A stretch of DNA of 64,000 nt from Rheinheimera sp. UJ63 (GCF_021568285.1 NZ_JAKGTQ010000002.1:434001-498000); one strand, 5' to 3'. Positions 19,149-28,827 are shown, numbered from the stretch's first letter. Notes: a model not told the origin generated them from the letters alone. Made by a program: numbers and translations.

Positions 19149-20045
19149 ATGGCAAAAGTGGCATTTATTGGTTTAGGTAATATGGGTGGCCCGATGGCAC
19201 TCAATTTACTGAAAGCAGGTCATCAGGTTACGGCTTTTGATTTATCAGCTGCCGCACTGGCACAAGTGCAAGCAGAAGGTGCTGCGGTTGCGGCATCGGC
19301 TGCTGAGGCGGTGTTAGGTGCAGAGTTTGTCATTTCTATGCTACCTGCGGGTAAGCATGTTGTAGGTTTATATTTAGGCGAACAGGGCATCGCGGGCAAT
19401 ATTAGTCAATCGGCTTTAGTGATTGACTGCTCGACAATTGATGCTGAAAGTGCGCGTAAAGTCGGTGCCGGGTTGCGTGAGCAAGGGATTGCCTTTATTG
19501 ATGCGCCCGTATCGGGTGGCGTGGGTGGTGCTAAAGCCGGCACCTTAACCTTTATCATCGGTGGCACTGCAGCGGATTATGAGCGAGCGAAAACGGTGTT
19601 ATCGAACATGGGTAAAAACCTGTTTCATGCCGGTGATGTTGGCGCCGGACAGGTTGCGAAGATCTGTAACAATATGCTGTTAAGCATTTTGATGGCCGGT
19701 ACTTCTGAAGCCTTGCAGATGGGCATAGCTAATGGTTTAGATCCCAAAGTGCTTTCTGAAATCATGCTGAAAAGTTCAGGTCGTAACTGGACCCTAGAGT
19801 TATACAATCCCTGCCCAGGTGTGATTGATACGGTTCCATCAAGCAATCATTATCAAGGTGGCTTTATGGTCGACTTGATGGCGAAAGACTTAGGCTTGGC
19901 CATGGAAGCGGCAGAGCAAAGTGCAAGTAAAACGCCATTAGGCAGTCTGGTGCGTGATTTGTATGTTAGTCATCAACAAGCTGGTCACGGTAAATTAGAT
20001 TTTTCGAGTATTTTTACGTCATTTAAAAAGTCAGATGCTAATTAG
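19149..20045 (+). CDS. mmsB: 3-hydroxyisobutyrate dehydrogenase
   Basis: NAD-dependent oxidation of 3-hydroxyisobutyrate to methylmalonate semialdehyde, the substrate of MmsA. It is 298 residues. The Rossmann motif AFIGLGNMGGPMA is at the N-terminus, DAPVSGGVGGAKAG near residue 120, and the catalytic Lys region GAGQVAKICNNM near 172. C-terminal GRNWTLELYNPCPGV is typical of the true enzyme. It starts 3 bp after the hydrolase stop, with AAGGAT upstream, so is in the same operon. Confidence 0.93.
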   Translation: MAKVAFIGLGNMGGPMALNLLKAGHQVTAFDLSAAALAQVQAEGAAVAASAAEAVLGAEFVISMLPAGKHVVGLYLGEQGIAGNISQSALVIDCSTIDAESARKVGAGLREQGIAFIDAPVSGGVGGAKAGTLTFIIGGTAADYERAKTVLSNMGKNLFHAGDVGAGQVAKICNNMLLSILMAGTSEALQMGIANGLDPKVLSEIMLKSSGRNWTLELYNPCPGVIDTVPSSNHYQGGFMVDLMAKDLGLAMEAAEQSASKTPLGSLVRDLYVSHQQAGHGKLDFSSIFTSFKKSDAN

Positions 20046-20187
20046 TTGGTTAGTTAAATAGCTTGATTTTTTTGTTTGAGGGGGCTTGTGCGATAGCGCC
20101 TAGTACGTCCTGAACCAGTGTTAACTTTGACTAAAACTAGCGGTCGACCGTTTTATAAAGAACAGTATTAGTTGATGCTGTTACTGC

Positions 20188-20274
20188 GTACGTTTTTTCT
20201 GCAACACGCCATGAACCATCCTTGGGGCTCCTTTTCGGCCATCCATGGCCTACAACGGTTGCAGAAAAAAGTAC
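20188..20274 (+). repeat. Dispersed palindromic repeat with long arms
   Basis: An 87-bp element with near-perfect 17-18 bp terminal inverted repeats (20188-20205 against 20258-20274, one extra base). Inside is the family core CACGCC.TGAACCATCC, then GGGGCTCC, then the small hairpin CGGCCATCCATGGCC and ACAACGG. Its arms differ from those of the other copies yet pair with each other. Confidence 0.75.
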
Positions 20275-20349
20275 ATCCGTAACGGCTGACTTGGCTTGTG
20301 TAGCGGCTTTGCTTTATCTACGGCTAAAAGAGTGAAGCTACTTTTTTAG

Positions 20350-20411
20350 CGGACCGTCTTTTTCATGGATGAAAAAGAGGAGCCTACAGGGAGGTATTTA
20401 CGGCGTGTCCG
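20350..20411 (-). repeat. Dispersed palindromic repeat
   Basis: A 62-bp element in minus orientation, bounded by CGGAC/GTCCG. It has the same internal order as the 5570 copy: CACGCCGTAAATAC core, CTCCCTGTAGGCTCCT, then the hairpin CTTTTTCATCCATGAAAAAG. It ends 62 bp upstream of the SDR gene. Confidence 0.75.
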
Positions 20412-20473
20412 ATAAAAAAGTACGCAACGACCATCATCCTATTGAACAAAATATTACAAACAAAGGTAATAAA

Positions 20474-21232
20474 ATGAATCTTAAAGACAAAACCATTGTG
20501 ATCACGGGCGGCGCTCAAGGCCTGGGTTTAGAGATGGCGCGGATGTGTGCTAGTGAAGGCGCCAAGCTGGCGTTAATTGATATGAATGCCGAGCAATTGG
20601 CTGCCGCTAAAGCCGAACTCTCGGCACATACCACGGTGCACGTTTACCAAGCTAACGTTGCCGCTGAAGGCGAAGTTGAAGCGACTTTCAGCCAAATCGA
20701 CAGTGATTTTAACGGTATCGATGGTTTGATTAACAACGCTGGGATCCTGCGTGATGGATTGTTATTGAAATTCAAAGATGGCGAAATCACCAGCAAGATG
20801 CCGTTGGCACAATTTCAATCGGTTATTGATGTTAACCTGACAGGCGTATTTTTATGTGGCCGTGAAGCGGCAGCAGCGATGGTGAAGCGTGGCAACAAAG
20901 GCGTTATTATCAATATGTCGAGTGTCGCGCGTGGCGGTAACATGGGCCAAACCAACTATGCAGCGTCTAAAGCCGGTGTTGTGGCAATGACCGTGACCTG
21001 GGCACGTGAGTTAGGGCGTTACGGTATTCGGGTTGGCGCTATTGCCCCGGGCGTTATTCGTACGGCTATGACAGATGCCATGAAGCCAGAAGCACGTGAT
21101 CGTTTAGAGAAAATGAAGCCGGTTGGCCGGCTAGGTGAGGCCAGTGAAGTGGCCCATACCGCTAAGTACATTTTTGAGAATGATTTTTTTACCGGTCGTG
21201 TGGTAGAAATAGATGGTGGCATCAGTATGTAA
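20474..21232 (+). CDS. SDR-family 3-hydroxyacyl-CoA dehydrogenase (ivdG-like)
   Basis: 252 residues, classical short-chain dehydrogenase. The cofactor motif is TGGAQGLG at the N-terminus, then NNAG near residue 85, the catalytic Ser in NMSSVARGG and the Tyr-Lys pair in NYAASKAGV. The start at 20474 has AAAGG upstream; longer frames run into a repeat. By position at the end of the ivd-like operon it would oxidise 2-methyl-3-hydroxybutyryl-CoA for the thiolase. A FabG-like acyl reductase role cannot be excluded from the sequence alone. Confidence 0.82.
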   Translation: MNLKDKTIVITGGAQGLGLEMARMCASEGAKLALIDMNAEQLAAAKAELSAHTTVHVYQANVAAEGEVEATFSQIDSDFNGIDGLINNAGILRDGLLLKFKDGEITSKMPLAQFQSVIDVNLTGVFLCGREAAAAMVKRGNKGVIINMSSVARGGNMGQTNYAASKAGVVAMTVTWARELGRYGIRVGAIAPGVIRTAMTDAMKPEARDRLEKMKPVGRLGEASEVAHTAKYIFENDFFTGRVVEIDGGISM

Positions 21233-21397
21233 AACGGGTTAGGCGCTTGAGCTCATGTTTGCTATTGGTGAAGCCTTGAGCTTCGCCCTAAAAGTCGTGT
21301 TGTAGGCTTTAGCGGGGCTTGCGCAAAATGCTCAAGACAGTATGGCAGCTTTGGCGCCTTAACCTGTGATAACCCTTATCTTTAGAGGATCTGACCG

Positions 21398-21835
21398 ATG
21401 AAAAGCTTATTTTTTTGTTTGTTATTAGCGCTGCCTAGCGCCGTATGGGCGGATGAACAACGCGTCCTTACGAACATGTTGGACACTTTTTTAGATGGGG
21501 CGAGCCGAAATGATCCCATGATACATAATGCCTTTTGGGCAGAAGAGCTGATTTACACCAGTTCTGCGGGTACCCGTTTTGGTAAAGCGCAGTTAATGCA
21601 GGGCGTAAACAGCCGTGGCGAGATCCCTGCTGCTGAAGTGAGCACGCGTTATGGTCGTGAAGATTTGCACATTATGCAGTATGGCGATACTGCTGTGGTG
21701 GCTTTTGTTTTGGTAGGAAAATCAGCAACAGAAACACTGCGTTTTTTAAATAGTGGTACTTTGGTCAAGCGTAACGGACAGTGGCAAGTGGTTAACTGGC
21801 AAGCCACTAAATTGAGTGAGCCGAGCATTAATTAA
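21398..21835 (+). CDS. Secreted NTF2/SnoaL-like protein (DUF4440 type)
   Basis: 145 residues. A clear signal peptide (MKSLFFCLLLALPSAVWA, cleavage before DEQ) is followed by a small cone-shaped NTF2-like domain: DTFLDGASRND, a Trp-rich first strand, and a final GQWQVVNWQATKL. Similar domains are catalytic or scaffolding; there is no sign of a substrate here. Likely periplasmic. GAGGAT precedes the start. It is monocistronic by its spacing. Confidence 0.7.
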   Translation: MKSLFFCLLLALPSAVWADEQRVLTNMLDTFLDGASRNDPMIHNAFWAEELIYTSSAGTRFGKAQLMQGVNSRGEIPAAEVSTRYGREDLHIMQYGDTAVVAFVLVGKSATETLRFLNSGTLVKRNGQWQVVNWQATKLSEPSIN

Positions 21836-21953
21836 GTGTCAGTAAACGCCTGCTGGACGAGGTGAAGATCCGATCCTAAGGTTAAGTCGTACATTCTTTC
21901 GACAAACTCTAGTTAAGTAATCCCTTTAACGTTCACAGCTTGGAGTTACTGCT

Positions 21954-22250
21954 ATGCCACATCATCGCCTTACCCATTTGAACCATCAAGACGTACGCAT
22001 TGATGAGTTAACCGTACACTCTTATGAAATGGGTCTTTATTTGGTTGAAGCTGACTTTGACGGCCGTAAAGGCTTCATTGTTGATGAGCAAAATCAACCA
22101 CAACATTTTCATAGTGTCGAACAGGTTAAAAAGTCGCTCAGCGACTGCACGGTTAAAAAGGCTTGGTTAGTTCACAAATCTGCTTATGATGAAATGTGCG
22201 GTGGCGCAGAAAAAGTGGATAACACCTTAAAACTCGCGTTGTTCGTTTAA
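21954..22250 (+). CDS. Small DUF6482-like protein
   Basis: 98 residues, no signal or membrane segment. The pattern of a short beta-rich domain (LTVHSYEMGLYLVEADFDG, then FHSVEQVKKSLSDC, then AWLVHKSAYDEMCG) fits the DUF6482 family as I remember it. The function is unknown. GGAG precedes the start and a strong terminator follows directly, so it is its own transcription unit or the end of one. Confidence 0.65.
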   Translation: MPHHRLTHLNHQDVRIDELTVHSYEMGLYLVEADFDGRKGFIVDEQNQPQHFHSVEQVKKSLSDCTVKKAWLVHKSAYDEMCGGAEKVDNTLKLALFV

Positions 22251-22271
22251 ACGTGAGCGCTGTTTTTGTGA

Positions 22272-22305
22272 AAACGGGCGGGTCAGTTTTCTGACCCGCC
22301 CGTTT
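22272..22305. terminator. Strong bidirectional Rho-independent terminator
   Basis: A perfect 15-bp stem (AAACGGGCGGGTCAG with its complement) around a TTTT loop, flanked by A's on the left and T's on the right. It lies between the convergent DUF6482 and pyruvyl transferase genes and can serve both strands. Confidence 0.9.
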
Positions 22306-22356
22306 GTTGTTAGCCGGTGTGAGTTCTTTCGGCTAAACAGACACTCAGTGGCAAGC

Positions 22357-23520
22357 TTACCAGCCAATTGCCCGATACAAACGTTGCCACATCAGCTTGT
22401 TCTGCTGCTTTAAGCTCGTTGCTTTTAAGGCCACCTCTTTGGTGAGTGCTTCTTTTTGTTCAATTAATTCGGCAACGCTGCGCAGCAGGTTGTCTTCAGT
22501 CAACTCTTCGACACAAAACTTACCCATACCAAAATCACTCATCATGGCGTGGTATTTATGGCTCCAACTGGTCGCGATACAAGGCACACCTTGGCTTAGT
22601 GCATTGACTGCGCCATGAAAGCGCGAGCTAATGGCTAACTCGGCTTTTCCGATAAAGGCTTTAACGGCGAGAGGGTCCTCAATTTGTACTAAGCCACAGG
22701 GTGATAAGGCGGCGATTTCAGCACATAACTCGGCGTCTTCTTTACCTTCGTGGTTAACCAGCACGGGCTGAATGCCAAGCACCGTTAAGTAATCCGCTGC
22801 GGCAGCAAAAGCCATCACATATTGCTGGCGCATCGCTTCAGCATTGGCATGATTGTACTTTGACACGACCTTGGAGTTAGGGATCAAGGCCGCAAAAGGC
22901 ATATCTAACTCAGGTAACTCTTGATTGCCGAGAGGGCTTAAGCCTACGGTGAAGTCAGGGGTAAGCACGACGTGCTCGGGTAACACCTCAACACAGCTTT
23001 GTAAGTGCTTTAAGGACACCGGATCACGCACAAAAATCAGCCGGGCATGGTGGATAATATCGCGCATAGCCGCTTTACTTTCTTTGGAAGTAAAGGGGCC
23101 AAAGGCTTGTGGCATAAAGATAAATGGTTTGCCCGCTTGGCCAAAGCGCACCACTTCTTTTGCGGTATTTTGTAAAAAGGTCAGCGGCCATTGATCACCA
23201 TAGGCAAAGCCGCTGGCTTCTAACACCAAATCGACATCGCGCTCGGTGACCATGCCATAGCGTTTAAATAAATTACGCAGGCCGCCAGGCAGCTTGCCAA
23301 GCAGACCGGTTAAATCAATGCCTTTGCGTCGAAACGCCAATTTTTGCCAAGCACCGTGGCGTGCTCGCTCGGGGTAGGGCAAATTCGGGCCGGGTGATAA
23401 CACCAATTCAAAGGCTTTATCTTTCGCTTTTAAGCCTTGCAAACAGGCTAATAACATCAAATAGGCGCCTTTGTTGCGAAATTGCACGCCTTTAATTTCG
23501 ATAAAATAAGGTTTAGTCAT
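22357..23520 (-). CDS. Polysaccharide pyruvyl transferase family protein
   Basis: 387 residues. The C-terminal signature AISSRFHGAVNALSQGVPC and the following SWSHKYHAMM are diagnostic of the family. The N-terminus (FIEIKGVQFRNKGAYLML) matches the nucleotide-fold start. Members add a pyruvate ketal to a sugar of a surface glycan, or act as related glycan enzymes. It is the last of three minus-strand genes, overlapping the flippase gene by 8 bp. No membrane segment. Confidence 0.85.
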   Translation of the reverse strand: MTKPYFIEIKGVQFRNKGAYLMLLACLQGLKAKDKAFELVLSPGPNLPYPERARHGAWQKLAFRRKGIDLTGLLGKLPGGLRNLFKRYGMVTERDVDLVLEASGFAYGDQWPLTFLQNTAKEVVRFGQAGKPFIFMPQAFGPFTSKESKAAMRDIIHHARLIFVRDPVSLKHLQSCVEVLPEHVVLTPDFTVGLSPLGNQELPELDMPFAALIPNSKVVSKYNHANAEAMRQQYVMAFAAAADYLTVLGIQPVLVNHEGKEDAELCAEIAALSPCGLVQIEDPLAVKAFIGKAELAISSRFHGAVNALSQGVPCIATSWSHKYHAMMSDFGMGKFCVEELTEDNLLRSVAELIEQKEALTKEVALKATSLKQQNKLMWQRLYRAIGW

Positions 23521-24853
23521 TCATAGTTCCATTATCAGTCAAGGATGCGCGTTTTACTCGTAGCAATTGCCAGAATTGCGTGCGGGTACTTTTGGCAAAA
23601 AATAAGAAGAAAAAAGAGGCGTAAGCATAAGAAATCAAGGTAGCCCAAGCTGCACCAACGATGCCGTATTGTGGGATCCACCAAAGATTTAAGCCGACAT
23701 TAATCAGCGCACCCATACCATGGCTAAACAGCGATAGCGGTTCTTGCTCGGTGATCACTAAGTGCTGGCCAATCAGATAGCGTACGAAAATAAAACAGCC
23801 GGCCCAGATATGGATGCGTAACACAGTTACGGCATCGTTAAAGGCTTCGCCAAACAGTAATAAAATTAACCATTCGGCACAAAGCGTCATCACCAGGGCG
23901 ATAGCTAAGGCTGCAGAAAAAAACATTAGCGCAAAGCGGCGCAGTTTTAATAAATAGCCGTTCCAGCCTTTTTCAAAGGCTTTTAACATATCAGGGTAAT
24001 AGCGCACCGCTAAGGTGGCAGGGAAGATATACCATAATTCAGAAAGTCGACTGGCGGCGGCATAGATACCCGCTTGCTCTGCGCCGGCGATACTGCCCAG
24101 CATCACAATATCGATTTTCAGATAAATGACCGAAACAATGCCAGATAACCATAACCAGGCGGAGCGCTTGAGCAGCACTTTGGCTTGAGCGAAGCTGAAA
24201 TGGCGCGGATGGTAACGCTGCCAACGCTGGGTTTCTTCTTTAAAAGGTTGGTGTTTACGTAGATACAGCAGATATTGGGTTAAGCCGACCAATAAAAACT
24301 CGATAGCCGTCATTAACAATAAGCTGGCGATGCCAAAGCCTTGCAGTAATAAAAGCAGCTTAACGGCGAAACTGAGCAGCGAGATAACCGATTTAGCATA
24401 GGCTGGGCTGCGAAAGGTGCCTTGGTAATTTAGGTAAAACTCAAACAGTAAAAAGCCAAAAAAGGCCTGCAGCATAAATAACAGTGGGATGGCATAGTTA
24501 AGATGACCACTAAACAGTTCCGGGTTCAGCAGATAAAACAAGCCGAGTAAGACACCACCGCCTATCAGGCCAAGTGTTAAACGAATACTGACCGCGGTAT
24601 ACAGCATCGTCATGGCTTCTTGACCGCTTGATAGCTTGGTCATTTGCCTGACCACAAGGTTATTTAAGCCCATGCTGGTTAGGGGCACTAAAAACGCACT
24701 CCACGCCATAACGATAGAATAAATACCTAACTCGGCCGCACCGAGCATCCGCGCCACAAAGACGGTTAAGATGGCACCAGCGGCTAATTTAACTAATTTA
24801 TCGCCGAGCATGGCGGTAGCCCGAGCCATCAATAACTTTTTAATGATCTTCAT
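23513..24853 (-). CDS. Lipid-linked oligosaccharide flippase (Wzx-like)
   Basis: 446 residues with about 12-14 hydrophobic segments and the Polysacc_synt (MOP exporter) pattern: an N-terminal LGAAELGIYSIVMAWSAFLVPL, then LNNLVVRQMTKL. It is expected to move undecaprenyl-linked repeat units to the periplasmic face of the inner membrane. Start ATG overlaps the stop of the WecA-like gene (ATGA), so the initiating transferase and the flippase are translationally coupled. Confidence 0.85.
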   Translation of the reverse strand: MKIIKKLLMARATAMLGDKLVKLAAGAILTVFVARMLGAAELGIYSIVMAWSAFLVPLTSMGLNNLVVRQMTKLSSGQEAMTMLYTAVSIRLTLGLIGGGVLLGLFYLLNPELFSGHLNYAIPLLFMLQAFFGFLLFEFYLNYQGTFRSPAYAKSVISLLSFAVKLLLLLQGFGIASLLLMTAIEFLLVGLTQYLLYLRKHQPFKEETQRWQRYHPRHFSFAQAKVLLKRSAWLWLSGIVSVIYLKIDIVMLGSIAGAEQAGIYAAASRLSELWYIFPATLAVRYYPDMLKAFEKGWNGYLLKLRRFALMFFSAALAIALVMTLCAEWLILLLFGEAFNDAVTVLRIHIWAGCFIFVRYLIGQHLVITEQEPLSLFSHGMGALINVGLNLWWIPQYGIVGAAWATLISYAYASFFFLFFAKSTRTQFWQLLRVKRASLTDNGTMND

Positions 24854-25911
24854 TTACGGGCTCCGGCGGCACGGCGGCGCAAGGTCGAAACAATACGCCA
24901 GACATTTTGCAGCAGCAAAATATAGCCGGCAAAGGCAGCGGCAAACAGCAGTAACATCACCAGATCGGGCACCATTAAATACTCACCAATCACGCCAATA
25001 CAAGCAAAGACACACGATAACGCGACGATTAAAGTGAGGGCTTCCCGCGAATTTAAACCTAAGCGTAATGAAATATGATGCAAATGCTCGCGATCAGCTT
25101 GAAATGGCGATTGGCCTTTGCGAATGCGCCGCAACATAATCGCCGCCATATCCATTAGCGGAATAGCAATTAGCCATAACGCGGTAACCGGGCGAAAACT
25201 GGCCGTCTCACTTTGGGTGCCAATCAGTAATAACCAAATAACAGATAAACCAATCAGCATACTGCCGGCATCACCCATAAAGATTTTTTTACCCGGAACC
25301 AATTGCAAGTTAAAGGCTAAATAGGGCAGTAGCGCACAAATTAAGGTTAACGGTAGCAAGGCATATTCTTGTTGGCCCCACAGCAACATAAAGCCGGCAA
25401 TGACCACAAAGCTAACCAAACTGAGCATACCGGCAAGGCCGTCAATACCGTCGGTCATATTAAAGGCGTTGATCGCGGCAATAACTGCTATCAAGGTAAT
25501 AGGGATGCCCAGTGGGCCTAAGGTGACTTCGCCTAAGCCGAAAATATTGCCCAAGCTATTCAGGTGTAAATCCAGCGCGAACACCATGCCAAGGCCAATG
25601 GCTAATTGCACAGCAAGGCGCAGTTTGACACTGAGATCGAGATAATCGTCAAAGGCACCTAAGATCACCAAGGCACCGGCTAATAACAAATAATAGATAG
25701 GTTCCAGTTCAGAAGGGGCGAACAAGCCCAAGGCCACCGCTAAACCACAAAACACCGATAAACCACCAATCAGCGGTACGGCACCTTGATGCTGTTTACG
25801 ACCCCGAGGAATATCCACTAAGCCTACGCGTTGTGACAGCGGATACAATAAAATAATGGCTAACAGGCAACAGCCTAAAGCTGAACTCATTAACAGTAAC
25901 TGGGATTTCAT
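24850..25911 (-). CDS. Undecaprenyl-phosphate sugar-1-phosphate transferase (WecA/MraY family)
   Basis: 353 residues with about 11 membrane helices. The conserved aspartate motifs of polyprenyl-phosphate GlcNAc-1-P transferases are present: GAFDDYLDL, AINAFNMTDGIDGLAG and FMGDAGSMLIG, plus a His-rich cytoplasmic loop DREHLHHISLRLG. It should start glycan synthesis by loading GlcNAc-1-P or a similar sugar onto Und-P. It is first of the minus-strand half of the glycan locus; a 208-bp region separates it from the divergent glycosyltransferases. Confidence 0.88.
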   Translation of the reverse strand: MKSQLLLMSSALGCCLLAIILLYPLSQRVGLVDIPRGRKQHQGAVPLIGGLSVFCGLAVALGLFAPSELEPIYYLLLAGALVILGAFDDYLDLSVKLRLAVQLAIGLGMVFALDLHLNSLGNIFGLGEVTLGPLGIPITLIAVIAAINAFNMTDGIDGLAGMLSLVSFVVIAGFMLLWGQQEYALLPLTLICALLPYLAFNLQLVPGKKIFMGDAGSMLIGLSVIWLLLIGTQSETASFRPVTALWLIAIPLMDMAAIMLRRIRKGQSPFQADREHLHHISLRLGLNSREALTLIVALSCVFACIGVIGEYLMVPDLVMLLLFAAAFAGYILLLQNVWRIVSTLRRRAAGARK

Positions 25912-26119
25912 AACCGACTAATTTTTCTCAATTTTGTTAAACCGCAGAATTATTCAGCCAGGCGTCAGCTGAAACTTGTTGTAATAATAATGCTTAGTGA
26001 CAGAATAAACGACTGGCTTTACGTAATAGTTAAAAATATTGTTTTTTCTCGCTTGTTTAACCCTGACCCCGCCCCGTTTTTTAGTATTAAATGGTTGGCT
26101 TTAAGGAGCATTCATCGTT

Positions 26120-27175
26120 GTGTTAGTTGCCACTAAAAAACTGCTTGTGATCACCAATATGGGCCCGAAAGCGTCTGCGCCTTTTCAAGGCCAGTTTGTG
26201 CGGGCACAAGTAGATGAACTTGAGGCACAAGGCCATCCTTCTGCTTATCATTATATGCGCTGGCATAGTGACTCTTGGCTGAACAGGTTATTGAAATATC
26301 CGGTTTTCTTTTTGGATTTTCTTTGGCGATATATGTTGAGCCGTCAGCGTTATGACCTTATTCATGTGCACTTTTTTTATCCGACGATTTGGCTAGCATT
26401 GTTATATCGAGGCCTGCGTAATCGGCAGGTTAAGATTGTTGTAACCTGTCATGGCAGTGATATTTACCATTATCAACCGCCCGGTAAGCTTTACCGTTGG
26501 TGTGCAAAACAGGTGCAAGCCTGGGTTTTTACCAGCCAAGCATTAAGTGAACAGTTTTATTTTCAAGCCAAGCCACAACGGATCTTGTCAGCGGGTATCC
26601 AGAGTCGCTATGCTGCCGCGCGTTTTCAAACGCGTACCGAAAAAGACATTGATCTGTTGTATGTCGGCGCCTTAGATCGAAATAAAGGCATGGACAGGCT
26701 ATTGGCCATGTTGCCCGCGTTGAGAGAACTGCACATCGTGATTGCTGGTACCGGGCCGTGGCAACGTCAGCTAGAACACGCGGTTGCAGACTACCCCAAT
26801 GTGCGTTTATTAGGTGCTCAAGATGCTGCGGCTTTAGTCAAACTGTATCAACGTGCCCGCTGTTTTATCAGCTTATCGCGTAATGAATCTTTTGGTTTAG
26901 TAATGGCAGAGGCAATGGCTTGTTATACGCCAGTGGTGGCTACCGATACGGATGGCGCTAAAGCGCAAATAACATCGGGGGTAACCGGTTATCGCGTTTC
27001 ACAGCAACAAGCAGAAGCGCAACTCTGTCAGCAATTGGTTTTAGCCATAAAGGCGCTGTTAATGTTAGACGAGCCAGAATATCGTGCAATGCAGCAAGCG
27101 GGTCGCCAACAAGCAGAGCAGGTGTTGTTGCCCGAAGTGATACATCAGTTAACCCAACTTTATCAGGAACTTTAG
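26120..27175 (+). CDS. Glycosyltransferase family 4 protein
   Basis: 351 residues, GT-B fold. There is an N-terminal acceptor domain (LVITNMGPKASAPFQGQFVR), then a donor-binding half with DLLYVGALDRNKGMDRLL near residue 180, and the EX7E-like segment SRNESFGLVMAEAMA near residue 255. The start is taken as the GTG at 26120, with AAGGAG 11 bases upstream; this is somewhat long spacing, so the true start is not certain. It heads the plus-strand half of the glycan locus. Donor and acceptor are unknown. Confidence 0.85.
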   Translation: MLVATKKLLVITNMGPKASAPFQGQFVRAQVDELEAQGHPSAYHYMRWHSDSWLNRLLKYPVFFLDFLWRYMLSRQRYDLIHVHFFYPTIWLALLYRGLRNRQVKIVVTCHGSDIYHYQPPGKLYRWCAKQVQAWVFTSQALSEQFYFQAKPQRILSAGIQSRYAAARFQTRTEKDIDLLYVGALDRNKGMDRLLAMLPALRELHIVIAGTGPWQRQLEHAVADYPNVRLLGAQDAAALVKLYQRARCFISLSRNESFGLVMAEAMACYTPVVATDTDGAKAQITSGVTGYRVSQQQAEAQLCQQLVLAIKALLMLDEPEYRAMQQAGRQQAEQVLLPEVIHQLTQLYQEL

Positions 27176-27176
27176 C

Positions 27177-27923
27177 ATGAGTGGTACAGAACAGGATTTG
27201 ACGGAGGCCATTGCTGAAGTCAAGATTGGCCCGGTTAAGGTGTCAGCCTTTAAAGATATGACGCATCTGCTGCAGTTTATTTTACCTGAGCAAGGCGAGA
27301 GCTATGCTGGTTCAGCCATTGCCATTAACCCTGAAAAAGTGTTAACTGCGATGGAAAATTCGGCCATTATGTCGGTTATCGAGCAAGCGGATATTCGTTA
27401 TGCGGATGGTATCGGCGTGGTGAAAGTGATGCGTCGTCGGTTAGGTCGTCATGTTGAACGGATCCCTGGCTGTGAGCTTTGGCAACAACTGATGGCACGT
27501 GCGGCAAAACAACAAGTACCGGTGTTCTTAGTTGGCGCCAAGCCCGAGGTATTAGCGCAAACACAAGCCAAGTTACTGGCTGAGGGTGTTAACGTGGTCG
27601 GGGCTATTGATGGCTATTTTAAAGATGAAGCCGCGCTTATCGCTGCCATTAAACACGCCGATGCGAAAATTGTCAGCGTTGCCATGGGTTCGCCCAAGCA
27701 AGAATTATTGATCCAGCGTATTCAAGCTGCCCATCCTCACTGTTTTTATATGGGAGTCGGTGGCACTTATGATGTGTATACCGGTAATGTGAAACGTGCA
27801 CCGGCCTTGTGGTGTAAATTAAATTTAGAGTGGGCGTATCGGTTGTTAGCGCAGCCCAGTCGCATTGGCCGTCAACTTCGTTTATTCCGATACCTTTGGT
27901 GGTATGGACTGGGTAAAATTTAA
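27177..27923 (+). CDS. WecG/TagA/CpsF family glycosyltransferase
   Basis: 248 residues. Family motifs are AINPEKVLTAMEN, the RYADGIGVVKVMRRR active-site segment near residue 75, FLVGAKPEVL, VAMGSPKQELLI and the FYMGVGGTYDVYTG loop. Relatives add ManNAc or ManNAcA to lipid-linked GlcNAc, the second step after WecA, which fits the WecA-like gene here. The start follows the previous stop with one base between (TAGCATG). Confidence 0.88.
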   Translation: MSGTEQDLTEAIAEVKIGPVKVSAFKDMTHLLQFILPEQGESYAGSAIAINPEKVLTAMENSAIMSVIEQADIRYADGIGVVKVMRRRLGRHVERIPGCELWQQLMARAAKQQVPVFLVGAKPEVLAQTQAKLLAEGVNVVGAIDGYFKDEAALIAAIKHADAKIVSVAMGSPKQELLIQRIQAAHPHCFYMGVGGTYDVYTGNVKRAPALWCKLNLEWAYRLLAQPSRIGRQLRLFRYLWWYGLGKI

Positions 27924-27933
27924 GGGAAGCACC

Positions 27934-28827
27934 ATGTCGCAATGGCCATTAATCAGTGTATATATGCCGACTTACAATCGTGCGCAGATGGCGTGTCGCG
28001 CTATCGATTCGGTGTTAGCCCAAACTTATCCTAACATCGAGCTTATTGTGGTCGATGACGCCTCAAAAGATGACACCTTTGCGGTGTTATCCGATCGTTA
28101 TGCATCCGATGTGCGTGTTCGAATTTTACGGCAAACCGAGGGGCAGGGGGCTTGTGCCGCGCGCAATAGAGCCATTGAAGTGGCTAACGGTGAATTTGTC
28201 ACGGGCTTGGATGACGATGACGAATTTTTACCTCAGCGCCTAAGCCAACTTTATGCTGCTTATGATGATCGTTATAGCTGCGTGTGTTCGGCTTATTTAT
28301 GGGATTACGGCAGCTTTACTAAAACGTTGTTTGCGCAAAGACAAACCGTGAATTTGTCCAATTTACTGGATTTACACACCTTATCGAATCAAGCCTTAGT
28401 TAAACGTGAACGCATGTTGCAATTAGGCGGCTTCGACATTAACTTGGCCGCCTTTCAAGATTACGATATGTGGGTGCGAGTGGTCGCGGCTTATGGCCCT
28501 GCACTGCGTTTGGCGGAAGCCAGTTATCGCGTGCATGTAGGGCATGAGCAAGGCCGTATTACCAATTCACCGAAACGCTTAGATGCCCATCAGCAGTTTG
28601 TGGCGAAACATCGCCCTTTAATGAGCGAGCGTAACTTACAAAACCAGATGTTTTATCGGCTGACGATGCAGCATCATGTGCTGCGGTTCACAGAATTTTT
28701 AAGCCTGTGCCGTTATGGTATCGTTAAAGTGAAGTGGCGTTATTATATTAAACATAAATTAGCCGGTTTAAGTCAGTTGCGGATGCGATTGCTGAGCAAG
28801 GGCTTAAGTGGATTATTTAAAAAATAA
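27934..28827 (+). CDS. Glycosyltransferase family 2 protein
   Basis: 297 residues, GT-A fold: PLISVYMPTYNRAQMACRAI at the N-terminus, the nucleotide-binding VVDDASKDDT near residue 40 and the DXD-type GLDDDDEFLPQ near residue 93. The C-terminal third is basic and may bind the membrane. The ATG at 27934 has AAGGGAAG upstream; a frame back to 27865 overlaps the WecG-like gene. Likely adds one sugar of the repeat unit. Confidence 0.87.
   Translation: MSQWPLISVYMPTYNRAQMACRAIDSVLAQTYPNIELIVVDDASKDDTFAVLSDRYASDVRVRILRQTEGQGACAARNRAIEVANGEFVTGLDDDDEFLPQRLSQLYAAYDDRYSCVCSAYLWDYGSFTKTLFAQRQTVNLSNLLDLHTLSNQALVKRERMLQLGGFDINLAAFQDYDMWVRVVAAYGPALRLAEASYRVHVGHEQGRITNSPKRLDAHQQFVAKHRPLMSERNLQNQMFYRLTMQHHVLRFTEFLSLCRYGIVKVKWRYYIKHKLAGLSQLRMRLLSKGLSGLFKK

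Larger units (their letters stand above)
20046..20473. other. 428-bp noncoding gap with two palindromic repeats
   Basis: No gene is visible. The gap interrupts the catabolic operon between mmsB and the SDR gene and holds two copies of the dispersed palindromic family, at 20188-20274 and 20350-20411, in opposite orientation. An open frame from 20369 into the SDR gene is only read-through of the second repeat. Whether transcription continues across is unknown. Confidence 0.6.
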